Shown here: piece after piece, positions 32,138 through 43,795 of the stretch
Numbering within the stretch: position 1 is the stretch's first letter
Layout of the letters: each line of letters opens with the position of its first letter
From: Mycogone perniciosa
Lineage: Eukaryota > Ascomycota > Sordariomycetes > Hypocreales > Hypocreaceae
Length of the DNA stretch: 64,000 bases
Reading direction: 5' to 3'
NCBI GenBank assembly: GCA_025331125.1
Contig: JAOALB010000177.1
Location: forward strand, 35,367 to 99,366
Notes under the pieces: model-generated
Told to the model about the DNA's origin: nothing
Databases searched by the model: none
What the model saw: only the letters and a program-made list of their open reading frames with translations
Translations under genes and position numbers: made by a program

Positions 32138-32965
32138 ATGCATCTCCTCTCAGCAGCGAGGGCTTTCCTCGTCGCAGCCGTGGCCTTCCAGGCTGTTGCG
32201 GCGCACAATATCGTGCTCCCGGCCCACGGCATAGAATGCTTCCACGAGAACCTGCACAAGGACGACAAGATGACCGTCACTTTCCAGGTCGGCGACCGCG
32301 AATTCGGTAGCGCAGGAAACCTGGACATTGATTTCTGGGTATGACTCGACCTAGGCTTCCTTGTTTTCTGGTTGGTTCTTTTATGCGGGTTGCCTAGCAG
32401 GCTGAAAGATCAGACGAGAGAAGACAGGTGGAAGCCGATGATTGATTGATGGCATGGGCGCTGATCCTTGAGAAATCGTGAACAGATCCTCGGTCCTGAA
32501 AACGAGTACCAAGTCACCGAGAAGACAATCTCCAATGGTGACCACTCCTTCACGGCCCGCCACGACGGCAAATACACATATTGTTTCGGCAACCAGCACT
32601 GGGGTGCCAACACCAAGGAGGTCTCTTTCAACGTCCACGGCGTTGTCTATGTTAGTGAGGCCGATGGTCCCTCAGATCCTCTCGACGCTGAAGGTAGGTC
32701 ACAAAATCAACCCGACTTTCTGTTATCCTTCCTTTCGGGTCTAACACGCGCGATATCAGTCCGCCGCCTCTCCGACCTTCTCGCCCAGGTCAGGGACGAG
32801 CAGCAATACATCGTCATCCGTGAGCGTACCCACCGTAACACCGCCGAGAGCACAAACTCCCGGGTCAAGTGGTGGAACCTGTTTGTTATTGGCATCGTTC
32901 TTGGCGAATCTCTCTTCCAGGTCTGGTGGCTGCGCCGCTTCTTCGAGGTCAAGCGCGTGGTTTGA
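32138..32965 (+). CDS. emp24: p24 family cargo receptor Emp24 (TMED2-like), 3 exons
   Basis: Type I membrane protein of COPII/COPI vesicles, sorting GPI-anchored and other cargo between ER and Golgi. Exons are 32138-32338, 32486-32693 and 32760-32965 (204 residues). Signal peptide is about residues 1-23 (LLSAARAFLVAAVAFQAVAA). The GOLD domain contains the paired Cys in GIECFHE and YTYCFGNQ. A coiled coil (VRRLSDLLAQVRDEQQYIVIRE) precedes one membrane segment. The cytosolic tail ends RRFFEVKRVV: the FF pair binds coat and the ending closely matches the p24-beta class, so this is Emp24 rather than Erv25. The 147-bp first intron is longer than average here. It converges on the DUF3405 gene. Confidence 0.93.
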
Positions 32966-33615
32966 AACCTGGTTGCTGTTATGATTTCAGACATTTCCGG
33001 GAGAAAGCGAGTTGATGTTTAGCCCTCTATACTCTGTAGCACCCGCATGATTGCATGTTGTACTGGCGCAAAGGGTGGGAACTTGGGCTGCTGGACAGGC
33101 AGGCGCAACAAAAAGTCGAGGTTGATGGATATACCTGTATGCTCATAATGCCATGTGCATTTGTTAGAACGGAATATCCAACATTCTGTCTCCAATGTGG
33201 AAAACAAAACAAAAAAACAAGTTGAATTACAGCAACCCACCCCATTAATCACGGTATTGTTGCTGAAGAAAAGGGATGAGTATGCCACCTCAAATGTTCA
33301 TCACAAATTCAGCATCACGTTCTTAATATTACTGTGGTGTTGCGATGTGGACAACATTACATGCGTTAATAAAGCTCCCAATGGCCATTGTAGAGCAGAG
33401 TACTCTCTATCATACAGCTCATTCATCCAAACAAGTATAAAGACATAAATAATCTATCGTCATACCCCCAGGTCATGCGCTTGAAAAAAACAGACGAAAA
33501 CAAAAAATCCCCAAAAGAAATCACATGTCCAACGCCTCATGAGCAGTCGCCGACAAAGCGCGCTCTAGATAATTTTAACCATAAACAAGATGAAGGCCCA
33601 GCTCACCCCAAACGC
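32966..33615. other. Intergenic between convergent emp24 and DUF3405 genes
   Basis: 650 bp, AT-rich, presumably the two 3' UTRs. The ORFs of 72-97 codons show no family resemblance. No repeat of note. Confidence 0.5.
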
Positions 33616-36180
33616 TCAAGCAGCGGGATCCGACTCCGGCACCTCTTGCGCCTTGTCTTGCTCCTCTTGTGGCGGCGACTCGATGGGGAGCTCCACTTCT
33701 TTGACCGGGTGGAGCAGCATAGGCGGCAGACACATCCGGCCTTCGCCTCCGGCCATGGCACCGACGCCGGAGCCCGCCTTGCTTTTGTCCTCCGTCTTCT
33801 CAAACTCCTCGCCGCCGTCATTGTTGACTCTCAAGCCCAGCCAGCGTTTATACAGGTTGGGCCCAAATCCGGAGTTGTAGAACCACGTCATGCCCTTCAA
33901 GTTGTGTTCTCGCTCGCCGTAGAGACTCGTTCTTGATCCTCCGGCTGTTCCACCGCGACCGCCATTGAATGTCTGCGCCATGTAATCGACAGGCCAGGTG
34001 CGGTCAACATACATCGGGTGCGGCGCGTAGACAGCCTTATAACCATGGTGAAGGGCTACTGTAGCCGGCCACATCTCTGGGAAGGCGAATTGCTTCTTGT
34101 GTGCCGTCATTTTGTGCATACTTATGAGGAGACGACGCGACATCCGGGACGTGGTAATGATGCTGGCACGGCGAGGGAGCTTCTTGCTTGCATAGCCCGT
34201 AATATCGTCCTTCAGAAGCCATGTGGTACCCTCTGGGTCAAAAATGGGGTTCAGGGAAATCAAATCTGCCTCCTCGCCCACACCCCATTGGTTGTGATCA
34301 GCCTCATATGTGGTGGGTGGAACAGGGTCTTTCTCAGGCTCAAACCAATCCTTCTCATCGGCAGGACGAATAGGGCCCCAGACAGCTTTTTCAGTCTTGG
34401 GGGCAACCTTTGAGAGCTTGCCGTCAGCATTGGGCATGTCCCTCCAGAGATTGTCTGCTCCGACAGTTCCCATCTCGGTCTGGACGCGAGCGAGGTGCGA
34501 GAAATCCTCCCAGGAACCATGCACGGATGGAAAGTAGTATCGTGCGCTCCTCTCCCACAAACCCTTTCGTGGCTGGGCCTTGGACCAATCCTCAAGCTTC
34601 ATCAATAGGTCATGATAATGTCCAGTGTAGCGAATATCCATCTCCCATTGCCAGAAGTAGTCGTACTCAGGGTGCATGTAGGCGAAATGCTGCATCGCCA
34701 TGGTGAGTCCGCGGTAGACTCCATGAACTGGCAGCTCAGGGCCACGGCTGTAGAGATCATATATGCCTTGATACAGTGAAAGCATCTGGGTCTCAGACCA
34801 GAGAGTAGCCAGCCCCTGAAACTCCTTCGGCAGCGTATCTCGAATCCGTTGTTCGTAGATCTCGTGATCCGCCCAGATAGGGTTCTGGGCATCATTCTTG
34901 ATCTGGACAAGAAGGTGGACATCATACCGGCCACCAGACGCTAGGGAGAGCTCCGAAATCATAGACCGTAGATTAGCGATATCGTCCTCGCGCCAGAGAT
35001 ACTCATCCCAGCACCTCAGGACAACCGCAGTTCGCGCCTTTTTCTCCACTTTGTTATCCGCCTTGCCGGTCTCAGAGGGCTTGGGCTTTGTAGCTACGTC
35101 TCCTCCATTATTGGGTTTCTCCTCTTGGCTTGGTACCTTAGTGGTGTTCGCCTTGGTATCGCGGGTCTGAAGAGTAGCTGAGTTTGGCTCGGCGATATAG
35201 AATCCGTGAGGGCTCGGAGTCTTTGCCGGTAGCGCCTTGAACCGGGCCACATTGGCATTGAAGCAGCGGCGTTGCACAGCAGCCCAATCGATATCCCGAT
35301 AGTCCACATGAGAAGCAGATGGCCATACGGATTCGGAACCTTCGTTCTCGCCATTCTCTCCTGTACCAAGACCACCAGTACGAGTCGAGTATCCAAAACC
35401 ATATGGCCCAAATCGCCCATATCGTTCGAAGCAGATCTCTTCCGGTAATCCAAGGACCTTGTACGACCCAATTACATGTTGTGGAAACCCGCTTGGTCTG
35501 CCGTTGTAATAGCGAAGGGGAGGAGGGCGAATGGTGTTGGCAGCATCCAAGAAGCATTCTTGAATATCCGATTCCTTACTCCTTCCGGGAAGACTTTCCC
35601 ACGAGTTGCTAACCGGGAATTCTTTTTGCTTGTTGACGTTGGCGTCCGGTGGAGCGTCTGCATTAGGATGAAATGGCAGTGGTTCGCCGGGTTGAGGATA
35701 CTCAGGCTTGACATCTTTGTAAGGAACCAGTGTTCGTATTCCGCCGTAATACCTTTGCAGGAACGGGAACTTCTCCCACACCGCAGGGGGTGTTGGTCGA
35801 TTATTCACCTTCCCGTTGGCAACTCTCCAGTTCTCCAGTTGACTAGCCCTTATCAAACTGATGATCATTAGGGCAATGAGTCCAATCAATGCCATCATCG
35901 CATAGCGAACAACTCTGTGTGGTAATCGGTATGGATACAAGCCTGTTGGTTTCTGAGGGGCATTGTGTGATTTTCTCCTTTGCTGTAAGAGGGAACGAGT
36001 CGGTTGGGAGTCAGACACGTTCTTTGAGCTGTGGGATGAGGGACCTGATATTGACGATTCTGAATCGCCATCGGAGGAGTAGTAGCCATCGTTGGAATAG
36101 CGCTCCTTGGTGTGTGAATGGATGTTTCGGTACAGTGGTAGCCGCTGTTCGCGGGACCGCAATGGATTGGAGAACCGCAT
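33616..36180 (-). CDS. DUF3405 type II membrane protein (probable Golgi glycosyltransferase-like)
   Basis: Single exon, 854 residues. A Ser-rich cytosolic tail of about 90 residues is followed by one membrane segment at about 92-111 (MMALIGLIALMIISLI), giving a type II topology typical of Golgi enzymes. The DUF3405 core runs from about residue 380 (AVVLRCWDEYLWREDD) to about 780, with YFWQWEMDIRYTGHY and SVHGSWEDF as recognisable blocks. The family is fungal, of unknown reaction, and I infer a carbohydrate-related role from topology and the Trp/Asp-rich WEMDIR block. The C-terminus is Glu/Pro-rich low complexity. The substrate cannot be told from sequence. Confidence 0.85.
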   Translation of the reverse strand: MRFSNPLRSREQRLPLYRNIHSHTKERYSNDGYYSSDGDSESSISGPSSHSSKNVSDSQPTRSLLQQRRKSHNAPQKPTGLYPYRLPHRVVRYAMMALIGLIALMIISLIRASQLENWRVANGKVNNRPTPPAVWEKFPFLQRYYGGIRTLVPYKDVKPEYPQPGEPLPFHPNADAPPDANVNKQKEFPVSNSWESLPGRSKESDIQECFLDAANTIRPPPLRYYNGRPSGFPQHVIGSYKVLGLPEEICFERYGRFGPYGFGYSTRTGGLGTGENGENEGSESVWPSASHVDYRDIDWAAVQRRCFNANVARFKALPAKTPSPHGFYIAEPNSATLQTRDTKANTTKVPSQEEKPNNGGDVATKPKPSETGKADNKVEKKARTAVVLRCWDEYLWREDDIANLRSMISELSLASGGRYDVHLLVQIKNDAQNPIWADHEIYEQRIRDTLPKEFQGLATLWSETQMLSLYQGIYDLYSRGPELPVHGVYRGLTMAMQHFAYMHPEYDYFWQWEMDIRYTGHYHDLLMKLEDWSKAQPRKGLWERSARYYFPSVHGSWEDFSHLARVQTEMGTVGADNLWRDMPNADGKLSKVAPKTEKAVWGPIRPADEKDWFEPEKDPVPPTTYEADHNQWGVGEEADLISLNPIFDPEGTTWLLKDDITGYASKKLPRRASIITTSRMSRRLLISMHKMTAHKKQFAFPEMWPATVALHHGYKAVYAPHPMYVDRTWPVDYMAQTFNGGRGGTAGGSRTSLYGEREHNLKGMTWFYNSGFGPNLYKRWLGLRVNNDGGEEFEKTEDKSKAGSGVGAMAGGEGRMCLPPMLLHPVKEVELPIESPPQEEQDKAQEVPESDPAA

Positions 36181-38268
36181 GCCGCTTCAATATTCTGCAA
36201 CAGCCATGTTAGCAGTCTGGGGGAGCATGGTGGTGACGAATTCCTTGCATACCAGTAGCAGATCTCTGTCAGCCCCTTTTGGGGGGTTTGTCTAAGCTTG
36301 TGATTCGCGCAGTCCTCAGCTGTGTTGCGGTAGGCGACAATCCAGAGATTGAACTATTGTCCACGTGCAGCATCAAACTCCCAGTTCAATGCAGTACCAT
36401 GAAGCCAGGAAATATGAAGAAAGTACAGATTCGGATTGGGAGAAAGAGATGCAACTGAAAGCGCTTGTTGTGCTTCGTAGTAGAGCCCAGACGACATTCA
36501 GCTGTGTTAAAGCCTGGCGCCTTGCTATGGGTTGTGGTGGGTTGTCATTGGGTTGCTGAGCAACGCCCCATCGGTAGCGTACCCGAATTATGCACGCGCT
36601 AGTTAGTTAGTATGCACAAATGCATCATCTGCCAACCCCAATTTGGAATTGTTGGTATTTTAGGTACTCCGTACTTAGCACCTAAGGAATGAAGGCATAT
36701 TCAATTCTACCTGATGTTGCTATATTATTGGCCCTCCCCAACTATCCGCGGTTTATTGCCGATGCTTGGGCTCAAAGGTTGACGCCAATGGAAAGAAACG
36801 GACTCGCTCTCTCTTGCAGCAGTCAACTCCTCCCGCATGGTGCTCAAAGTACTACAGGGTAGCTCCCTCAAATTTCCTGCCTCGTATCGAGAGGGTAGCC
36901 AATCCTCGTGAAAACGAATTGATAACTTCTCCACGGGCAACGGCTGGCGAGATTGTTGATACTTTTGTTGTCGGGGCATTTCATTGGCCCCCGGGACATA
37001 TTAAACTGTCAACCCTGAGTTGGAGGGGCGGGGTATCAAGTCCCATGTATCGCACTTGGATTAGCATTATCATGGAGTATTTTACCAAGGAATACGGAGT
37101 ATGGAGTAGTTGAAGCGCTAATAAGTGACTGCACGAAACGACCCGGACTTCTTGCTTTGGTTTCAGTGAGTTGACAGAGGTTCCGGTTAGCTTAAGAAAG
37201 AATGTATGCTATCGAGTTATTGTACCCGGTATCGGTCATGAGATCAAATAGCAAGTCTGGGAAGTTTCCGAATAATTCTCCATAGGAAGTAACCATGTGT
37301 GTTAAAATAGCAACGAGACCGGCGAATTACGTGAGATACGCACTCAATACGTCCGTTTCCCTATAACCCGCGAAGAAAGTCAAAGTTGCCCTTTTTCTTT
37401 CTTTCTTAAGTCCGGACTCTCGGTGTTCTGATAAAAGGTTCGGATCAAGATCCTCCAATCGGACTCGATGATCTCGTATTCCCCAAAGCTCACTCACTCA
37501 CTATGTACTCCGTACCAAGTATTACTCCGTATGGCACTCCGCCGTACATTGACATCGCATGTCATATCCATCAAAAGCTGAGATGCTGCTGCCGCCACAG
37601 CATTCATGGCGCACAGTCCTTGACCAAACGGCAGCATGCTATTTCTCCAAACCACCAGCTGAGTACGGTCTCCTTCGTACGCGGGCAAATCCAACATCAG
37701 CCCAACGTCATAGCTCCGCGCGTCAACACCAGCCCTTTTAGCCAAACGCACGCGACCCTCGTGATCGACTCGGTCAGATGAATGAACCCCCCCGAACCCC
37801 TCCCCTTTCCTCCGTACTCCGTGCTACCACATTCCTTTCAATGCTTTACGACTGCGCCAGCCACCAACCGCCCACGCTTGGCCAATCCAGTCCGGTCCAA
37901 TGACTTGAGTTCGAAATACCCGAGGCTTAGCTTGGTCCTGCTCTCGGTGACCTCTTCCCCGGACGCCCCCAAATCCAGGCCGGTTGACCGAATCGAATGC
38001 TGAGAGCCACGAGGCCATCACTGCCGACCGCCGGATCTCAGCCCCTGACCCTGAACCTGGCCCTGTTGCTCGCCCGCTTTATGTAGCCAGCTGTTTTATC
38101 CGTGGGGAAGTTGGTGGACTTAAAAAGTCACCCTGTGCTCTGTATGAGTACTGTTTCTGTTGGATGATTATTCTGTAGTACTTCGTACATACCAAGTACA
38201 TCAGGATTGACCTCATCCTTCTTGTTCCTGGTTCAACACCCACCGCTTGCATACATCACCATCTCATC
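36181..38268. other. Divergent 2.1-kb region between DUF3405 and DUF5519 genes
   Basis: Promoter space for two divergent genes. It holds TACTCCGTA-family units at about 36663-36672, 37082-37096, 37504-37532, 37813-37820 and 38177-38187. No ORF above 131 codons, and none outside coding shadows looks real. Otherwise nothing distinctive. Confidence 0.45.
37504..37532. repeat. TACTCCGTA pair
   Basis: GTACTCCGTACC and ATTACTCCGTATG 20 bp apart in the divergent promoter region. Members of the dispersed palindrome family. Confidence 0.55.
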
Positions 38269-39233
38269 ATGTCCGTGTCCATTGCTCCAACAGAAACCAT
38301 AACCTCCTTGCCTTTGCCCTTGGTCCCTGTCCCCCCTCACCGCAAGGATGAACCAGAGCAAGAGTCCCTGAAGGCATCGTCTTGCATCCTCCAGCAGAAG
38401 CCCATCTCAGTGACACTAGACGGGCCAGCCATATTCTCCCTGACCCTAGGTGTTGTTTTGTTGATTCACTTCCTGGACTCATACCTGGCCGAAGTGTTCG
38501 TGAGCCTCGTCCCCATCGTGCTCCTCGTCCGCAACGACTACCACAACTTCCTCAGCCTTGGACCAGGCGGCACGCCATCAACATTCCAAGGCTACCTCCG
38601 AATAACCTTCCTCCGCCTCCTCTCCCTCCGCGACCCCTTCACAGCCCCCAAGCCCGACCCGAGCCGCTTCCCCACAGAAGGTATCCTAAGCCGTAAAGAA
38701 GTCCTCCCATACCGCGCGGGTCCACGGCCTCAGGTGGCTGGCATTGCACCCCATCGACAGATCGACCAGCACGGCTCCCGAAGGTGTTATCTCGCCCTAC
38801 GCCGAGCCATGGAGAAGCTCAGTCTGCAAAACCCCAAGAAATTCGGAACGGAGCGGTCCTGTCTTGAGAAGCATGGACTGGCCCTGTTTGCGAGACACCC
38901 GCTGCAGACGAATTGCCAGGGCGAGATCTGCCATGTGCATGACTCGGACCACTCGATGCACATGTGTCTCCATCCCGATGATATCAAGGTGGTTCTGGGG
39001 AAGGGCTGGGGTCAGAGACACCCGCTTGCCTGGAGAAACAGGTTCATAACCATGCCTGTGTCTCAAGACTTTCTCATGGTCTACGCCCCAAGAGGTGAGA
39101 TTCATTTCCCATCTCCCGCTCATTTTGTACTCACGATGTTGCAGATGATCAAGAGCTTCAAATTGTCTACCGAATCATCCAAGCCTCGATCTGGTACACC
39201 CTCGCTGAAGAAGTCGAGATGGATTCCATATGA
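38269..39233 (+). CDS. DUF5519 ('luciferase' domain) membrane-associated protein, 2 exons
   Basis: Function unknown. Exons are 38269-39094 and 39145-39233 (304 residues). The 50-bp intron (GTGAGA...TTGCAG) is inferred from the join, which gives VYAPRDDQELQIVYRIIQASIWY, the usual C-terminus of the family; reading through the intron adds unrelated sequence. A hydrophobic stretch at about 53-86 (IFSLTLGVVLLIHFLDSY, then VSLVPIVLLV) suggests one or two membrane segments. The DUF5519 core is EKHGLALFARHP, CQGEICHVHDSDHSMHMCLHPDD and GWGQRHPLA, with conserved His/Asp residues. Despite the domain's nickname, no light-producing activity is implied. It converges on the Cus2-like gene, with 247 bp between. 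Confidence 0.8.
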
Positions 39234-39480
39234 ACATCTTGTTTCGAAATCCACTCTTCTGAATCCCGCGACTCCTTTATTCTTCACCAGATTATGCAGT
39301 GCAAGGCGTTTCCGGCGTTATAGTGGACAGTAGTTATATAATCTTTCGATAATGGTATACGAGGTCATGCATGATGGGCCAGGGAGTTTTGTATTGGGTA
39401 TTTGTATTATTCATTTCATGAACTTGTAAATGTACTTATACAGGTAGTAATACATCTGTCGAGCAAAGCCACACCTCGCT

Positions 39481-40694
39481 CTACTCCGAGTCCTCATTCT
39501 CTAGGTTCCTGGACTTGTTGAATTTCTCCTTACCTGACGCCAGTGATGCTTGTACTGTTCGACCATCAAAACTTCTCCCATGCATGAGCTTTATACAAGC
39601 AGTGGCAGATTCGACATCTTTGAACTTGACGGAGACGATTCCCTCGGGCTCCTGGTCATATAATACCACGCTGGTCACTGCGCCTAGTTTGGAACACTCG
39701 TCTCGAACGTCTTCTTTGATCTCTAGAAGAGCAGCAGGATCTTCCTCAAGCTCCTTCAACGTGAACATGTGCCGAAGGATCACAGTTTTGTCTCGCTTCG
39801 AATTGGCTGCCGTTAGTATCGGGTAAGGGTCGTCGTCATCCCAGTCGGCGAGCTTGGCATCCAGTTTCTGCGTCTTCTTGATAATCTTTTGGCGATCCCT
39901 GTCGTTCCTTTGCTTCTTTTCTCCACCCTGACCATTGCCGTTGCTTCCCTCGCCTCCATTCTGATCGTAACTCGTCTTCTTGTAGCTCGAGTCTGCAGCT
40001 TGAACACGCATCCTTCCGTCTCGCGTCCCATTCGAGGTGTACCTGAAGTCCGTATCATCCAACAACATAGTCGCCATCTCAACACTCTGTGGCTTGAAGA
40101 AAACTACCAAGGCGTCGCCCTTGAAATTGCCCTCGGCATCTGTATACATCTTAATCCGCGGCGCTCCGCTGTCGATTTCCTCGGCAACGACGCCTCCTTT
40201 GCGTGAGAACAGCTCGTGGATTTCCTCGACGGTAGCATCGAGGGGAAGCCCGGTCACGTAGACGGCAGTGTTTTGCCTGGGCTGCGGTGGTGCCTTTTGC
40301 TTCTTGTTGGGGCGCGTAGGTTTCGACGTCTCAGCACTCTAAGATTAAGAGGAGGAGAAAAAAAGTCAGCATTCTGGTGAATGTAGGCCGCGATGTTCTA
40401 TGCGACAAAGGTGCCGCCTTGGAAGCCTACCGAGTCTCCATTCTCAGCACCATGCTTCCTCTTTTTCGCCGGGGCGTCATCAATCGCAGGACCTGAGCTT
40501 TGTTCTCGAAACTCGTACGCATCGTTGTCGTTTAATGGCTCCTCATCCGCAAGAACCCACTTCTTCAGTTCAGCGTCGAATTCGTATTCCGTGCCATCGT
40601 CATGGACCGCGATGAATTTGTTATCGAGCTTGGAGAAGGAGATGCGGTCGTCGCTATCGAACTCCTGTATGTCGGTAGGAAATGACACGTCCAT
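39481..40694 (-). CDS. cus2: Cus2 / Tat-SF1-like U2 snRNP assembly factor (2 exons)
   Basis: RNA-binding protein that helps U2 snRNA fold and load SF3b. Minus-strand exons are 40694-40431 and 40338-39481 (373 residues). Two RRMs are visible: the first starts AVYVTGLPLDATVEEIHELFSR and the second TVILRHMFTLKELEEDP...VTSVVLYDQEPEGIVSVKF; the second has the UHM-like acidic helix typical of Tat-SF1. Between them is a Lys-rich linker ending KLDAKLADWDDDDP. The frame stays open upstream to an ATG at 40844, but MDVSFPTDIQEFDSDDRISF resembles fungal family starts, so 40694 is favoured. Cus2 partners with Prp5, which is encoded at the left end of this window. The upstream neighbour is rpn13 on the same strand. 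Confidence 0.85.
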
Positions 40695-41115
40695 CGCGTC
40701 GATTTTCCTGGGTTTGAAGAGAGGAGGTTTGGTGGAAGGAGGGAGAAAGGAATGTTGAAGCTTGTAAGCGGGAAGGTCTGCTACGTCTTGCGCGCATAGT
40801 ACTTGCATAGTACGTCTCACAGTACTCGCTGCAGTCCCCACCATACCATTCGATGCCTGGATGCAAAATATGGGATGTATTAGATGTTCAGCCAGATTCG
40901 CATTTTCTACTCTTACTACTACTAATATATCATTTGGAATCGCAGGATTGCCTTAATTTGTATCTTTTGATTTGTAGGCACCAATCGAGCATCTGTCTGT
41001 CTACGGAACACTACTTATACACCTCCGCGTAGACAGACTACTTGTAGTCGCCGTCCTAACAATGGCTGCCTGAATCTGTGTGCTCGTTACAGTTTATGAA
41101 CGCTCCCCGGCAGCA

Positions 41116-42632
41116 TTATCGTTTCTTTTCCTGTACCGTCTTCTTCACACCTTCAATAAACGCCTGAACAGCGTAGCCACCGCCCATAGGCATTCCACCC
41201 TGCAGGTAACCTCCATTTTCGACTCTGACGCTCAGCGCATCTGCGATGCTGGGCAATCCTCCATCTCTAAGAGCCATTGTGAGCGTGGCTAGAGCCTGAT
41301 GGAACTGAGGGCTTCGCAGCACCTTCTTCAGCAAGCTCCGCTTGTCAGCCAAAGAAAGGGATGCCATGGCAGCCTTGACCTGTTCTCCAGTCGGTTCAAC
41401 CTTGCCATCGAGGTTGGAGGAACTGCTGGCGAGCACAATGACTGCGGGGGGTAGGAAGCTAAGAAGAATGTCTGCCTGCTCAGCCGAAACAGTATCAATC
41501 ATTGGGACCGTGATTGTTGTTGGGAGTAGATGACTCAGATGGGGATAGGAAATGTCTGCATGTTGCTGTTGCTGTTGCTGTCCTCCTCCAGCAAGGCCAG
41601 ACTGACTTCTCAAAGAATCAAGAAAGTTCCGCACCGCAGCCGCGGCGTCTGGGGCAGAAGAAGAAGCTCTGCAAGATAGGTCAGCTATGTCAGTGCCTGG
41701 TTAGTGAGATCACGCAGGCGGATCTGTCATATCACTCGGCGTAAGTTCTGTTCTGTTCAGAGGCGCAAGGAACTCTTGTAGTGCATTTATTGGCTTTCTT
41801 TGGGCGCCAAATATGTTGTTGATTCTCTGGAACCAGTGACATGAACCAGCCGACCAAACCATCCGCATTCAACGCATTTCAACCATGAAGGGGGGAGTAC
41901 CTACGCTCTTGCGCCGTCGGCCCCGCCTTCTCTCGAGCCCGAGCCCTCTTCTCTTACATCGCCTCCAGTTGCATCAGCACCTGCCCCGCCGCTGCCACCC
42001 GAATGGTGATGCTGGCCGTGACCTTCGACGTCTTCCATGGCCTCGTCATCGTCGCCTTGTCGGTCATCGCTGTTCCGGACTGCCGCCAGTTCCCTGTTCA
42101 CGTCGACCTCCTCGCCCTGCAAAATCCGGTTGACGATATCGCCGATCTTACGATCTCGTGGGCTGAAGTAGCTTGGATCCCCGTTCCTGCCCTGTGGCTT
42201 CGATTGCAGCCAAAAGAGGTGTCGTGAGGAGGAGGAGGCGAACTTGAGGACGAATATGCGACCGTTGGTTTTCGAGGTCGGCTGAGGCGTTGTATTGTAT
42301 TCGTAGGGAACAAAGCTACCATCGGTGGGAACCATCACAAGATCGAGCTCGTGCTCATCGGTGGGCGCGTCCCGTCGCCGCCAGCAGAAGTGTACTAGGT
42401 CTATTTGTCGTCGGAATATTTTCTCAAAAGTGAATCTATGCAGTGTACTCACCATCTTCAGAGTATAGGTAAATGTAGCCGGGCCCAGGTGTTGGCTTAA
42501 CCTTCCATGGTCTCGACGAGGTCTGCCAATAAGTGATGTCAGCGACGGATGTGTTTGAGGTATTGTGCAGTCATGGCTTACGTCGACCTCGCACTGGCCG
42601 GCCTTGAAGGTAATTGCAGGCACAATCGACAT
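41116..42632 (-). CDS. rpn13: Proteasome ubiquitin receptor Rpn13 (ADRM1), 4 exons
   Basis: 19S cap subunit binding ubiquitin and, in many eukaryotes, the deubiquitinase UCH37/Uch2. Minus-strand exons: 42632-42582, 42522-42453, 42400-41905, 41668-41116; 389 residues. The Pru domain (about 1-135) includes FKAGQCEVD, PGPGYIYLYSEDDLVHFCWRRR and KNGRIFVLKF-like FVLKFASSSSRHLFWLQSK. An acidic, Gly/His-rich linker follows. The C-terminal DEUBAD domain (about 255-385) has LPPAVIVLASS and LRSPQFHQALATLTMALRDGGLPSI. The DEUBAD domain is absent from yeast Rpn13, so this fungus has the animal-like long form. A short Gln run sits in the linker. Confidence 0.92.
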
Positions 42633-43563
42633 GGCGAAAACTTGGTTGTAGGGGATTTGGGGGAAGGGGTTCTGTTGCGTGGAAACGGAGAGTCGTGGTG
42701 GTGGAGGCAGTTGGCAGAGCTCTCCTCAGATACGTCGCCTTGGGCCTGGGCAACTGTGCCGTTGCAGGCTGCAGGAGCTCTTACGTCGAGCTTGGAGCAA
42801 GGTGGGGCGCCGGGCCGATATTTCTCCCGCATCAATGGGGCCAATATTTTTCTCTCCAAATAAAGAGCGCCTCTCCCTCACGAACTTTTTCTAACATCCT
42901 TTCCAAACGCAATTCTGCGACAACTCGGTTCCAAGGCATGGATATATTAATGCCATGAGTTCGGGCGTCATGTTTGGAACGATATACTGCGTCATGCATT
43001 TCATGCATCGTTGCTAATGGTCATCTCGACCACATAGCACTTACCAGTAGGTATGCATTCAAAGTTTTCTTCTCGCTCCCCCAACCTCTCCCTTACCTGA
43101 TGAGAACAATTGGTCCGTGTTTCGGAGGCGGCCTCAAGACCCGCCAACTGACGACGCAACAAGCACTATGTGCAGCTCTGACTTGTTCATCTTATATCAA
43201 TTTCTATGAACGCATTGTTTGGCGATATTTGACTAACATGCATTTCAGTTGCAGCTAGATCGAACTGTCACGAAACTCGAGAGAACTAGACCGCTTTAGC
43301 TGTGCCTCTGTTGCTCATGGGTGAGACAGTCGGTCGAACCCAACGAGTACTCTTTATCGAGGTAGCTTAGGCTTGCTTGGTTGCCCACGTAGAGTCAGAC
43401 CGTAGTGTCCATATATGTAGAATTTGAGGCATGGGATAGATGTTTTGCAGTTTTGGAATAGCTGGCCGAAGTATCTGTATGAGTATGGCAGACTTGACAT
43501 TGAAAAGCTAAATGGAGTTTCTTGGTCTCTTCGAACGATTTCCACCATGATACCGAATCAAAA

Positions 43564-43569
43564 CGCGTG
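43564..43569. promoter_or_regulatory. ACGCGT box upstream of psf1 (distal)
   Basis: Perfect MluI cell-cycle box, the motif bound by MBF in yeasts, about 335 bp upstream of the psf1 ATG. The 6-mer also occurs elsewhere in this window in gaps, so this copy alone is weak. Confidence 0.25.
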
Positions 43570-43693
43570 AAGACCTCTTGTGCCGGTAGAAGCAGCGTGG
43601 AATCCACCTAACTTTTCTGACTCGAGCTTTTTCACCGCGTCTGAATCGCGGGGCAATTGGTAGCAGAAATTCGGTGGTGGGGCACTAAATACA

Positions 43694-43715
43694 TAGTACT
43701 CCGTACTTCGTAGTA
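43694..43715. repeat. TACTCCGTACTTCGTAGTA element
   Basis: One more member of the dispersed family, 190 bp upstream of psf1. Seen directly. Confidence 0.55.
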
Positions 43716-43795
43716 TGCATTACTTCATACGTGCTCCGTACATTCAATCAAGGAGTCGTCTGGTCAAGCGTCATGGACATCTCTTCATAGACCAC

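Noticed and set aside
32339..32485. GATGATTGATTGATG in the first emp24 intron as box C of a snoRNA
   Set aside because: The downstream CTGA is too close and terminal pairing is absent.
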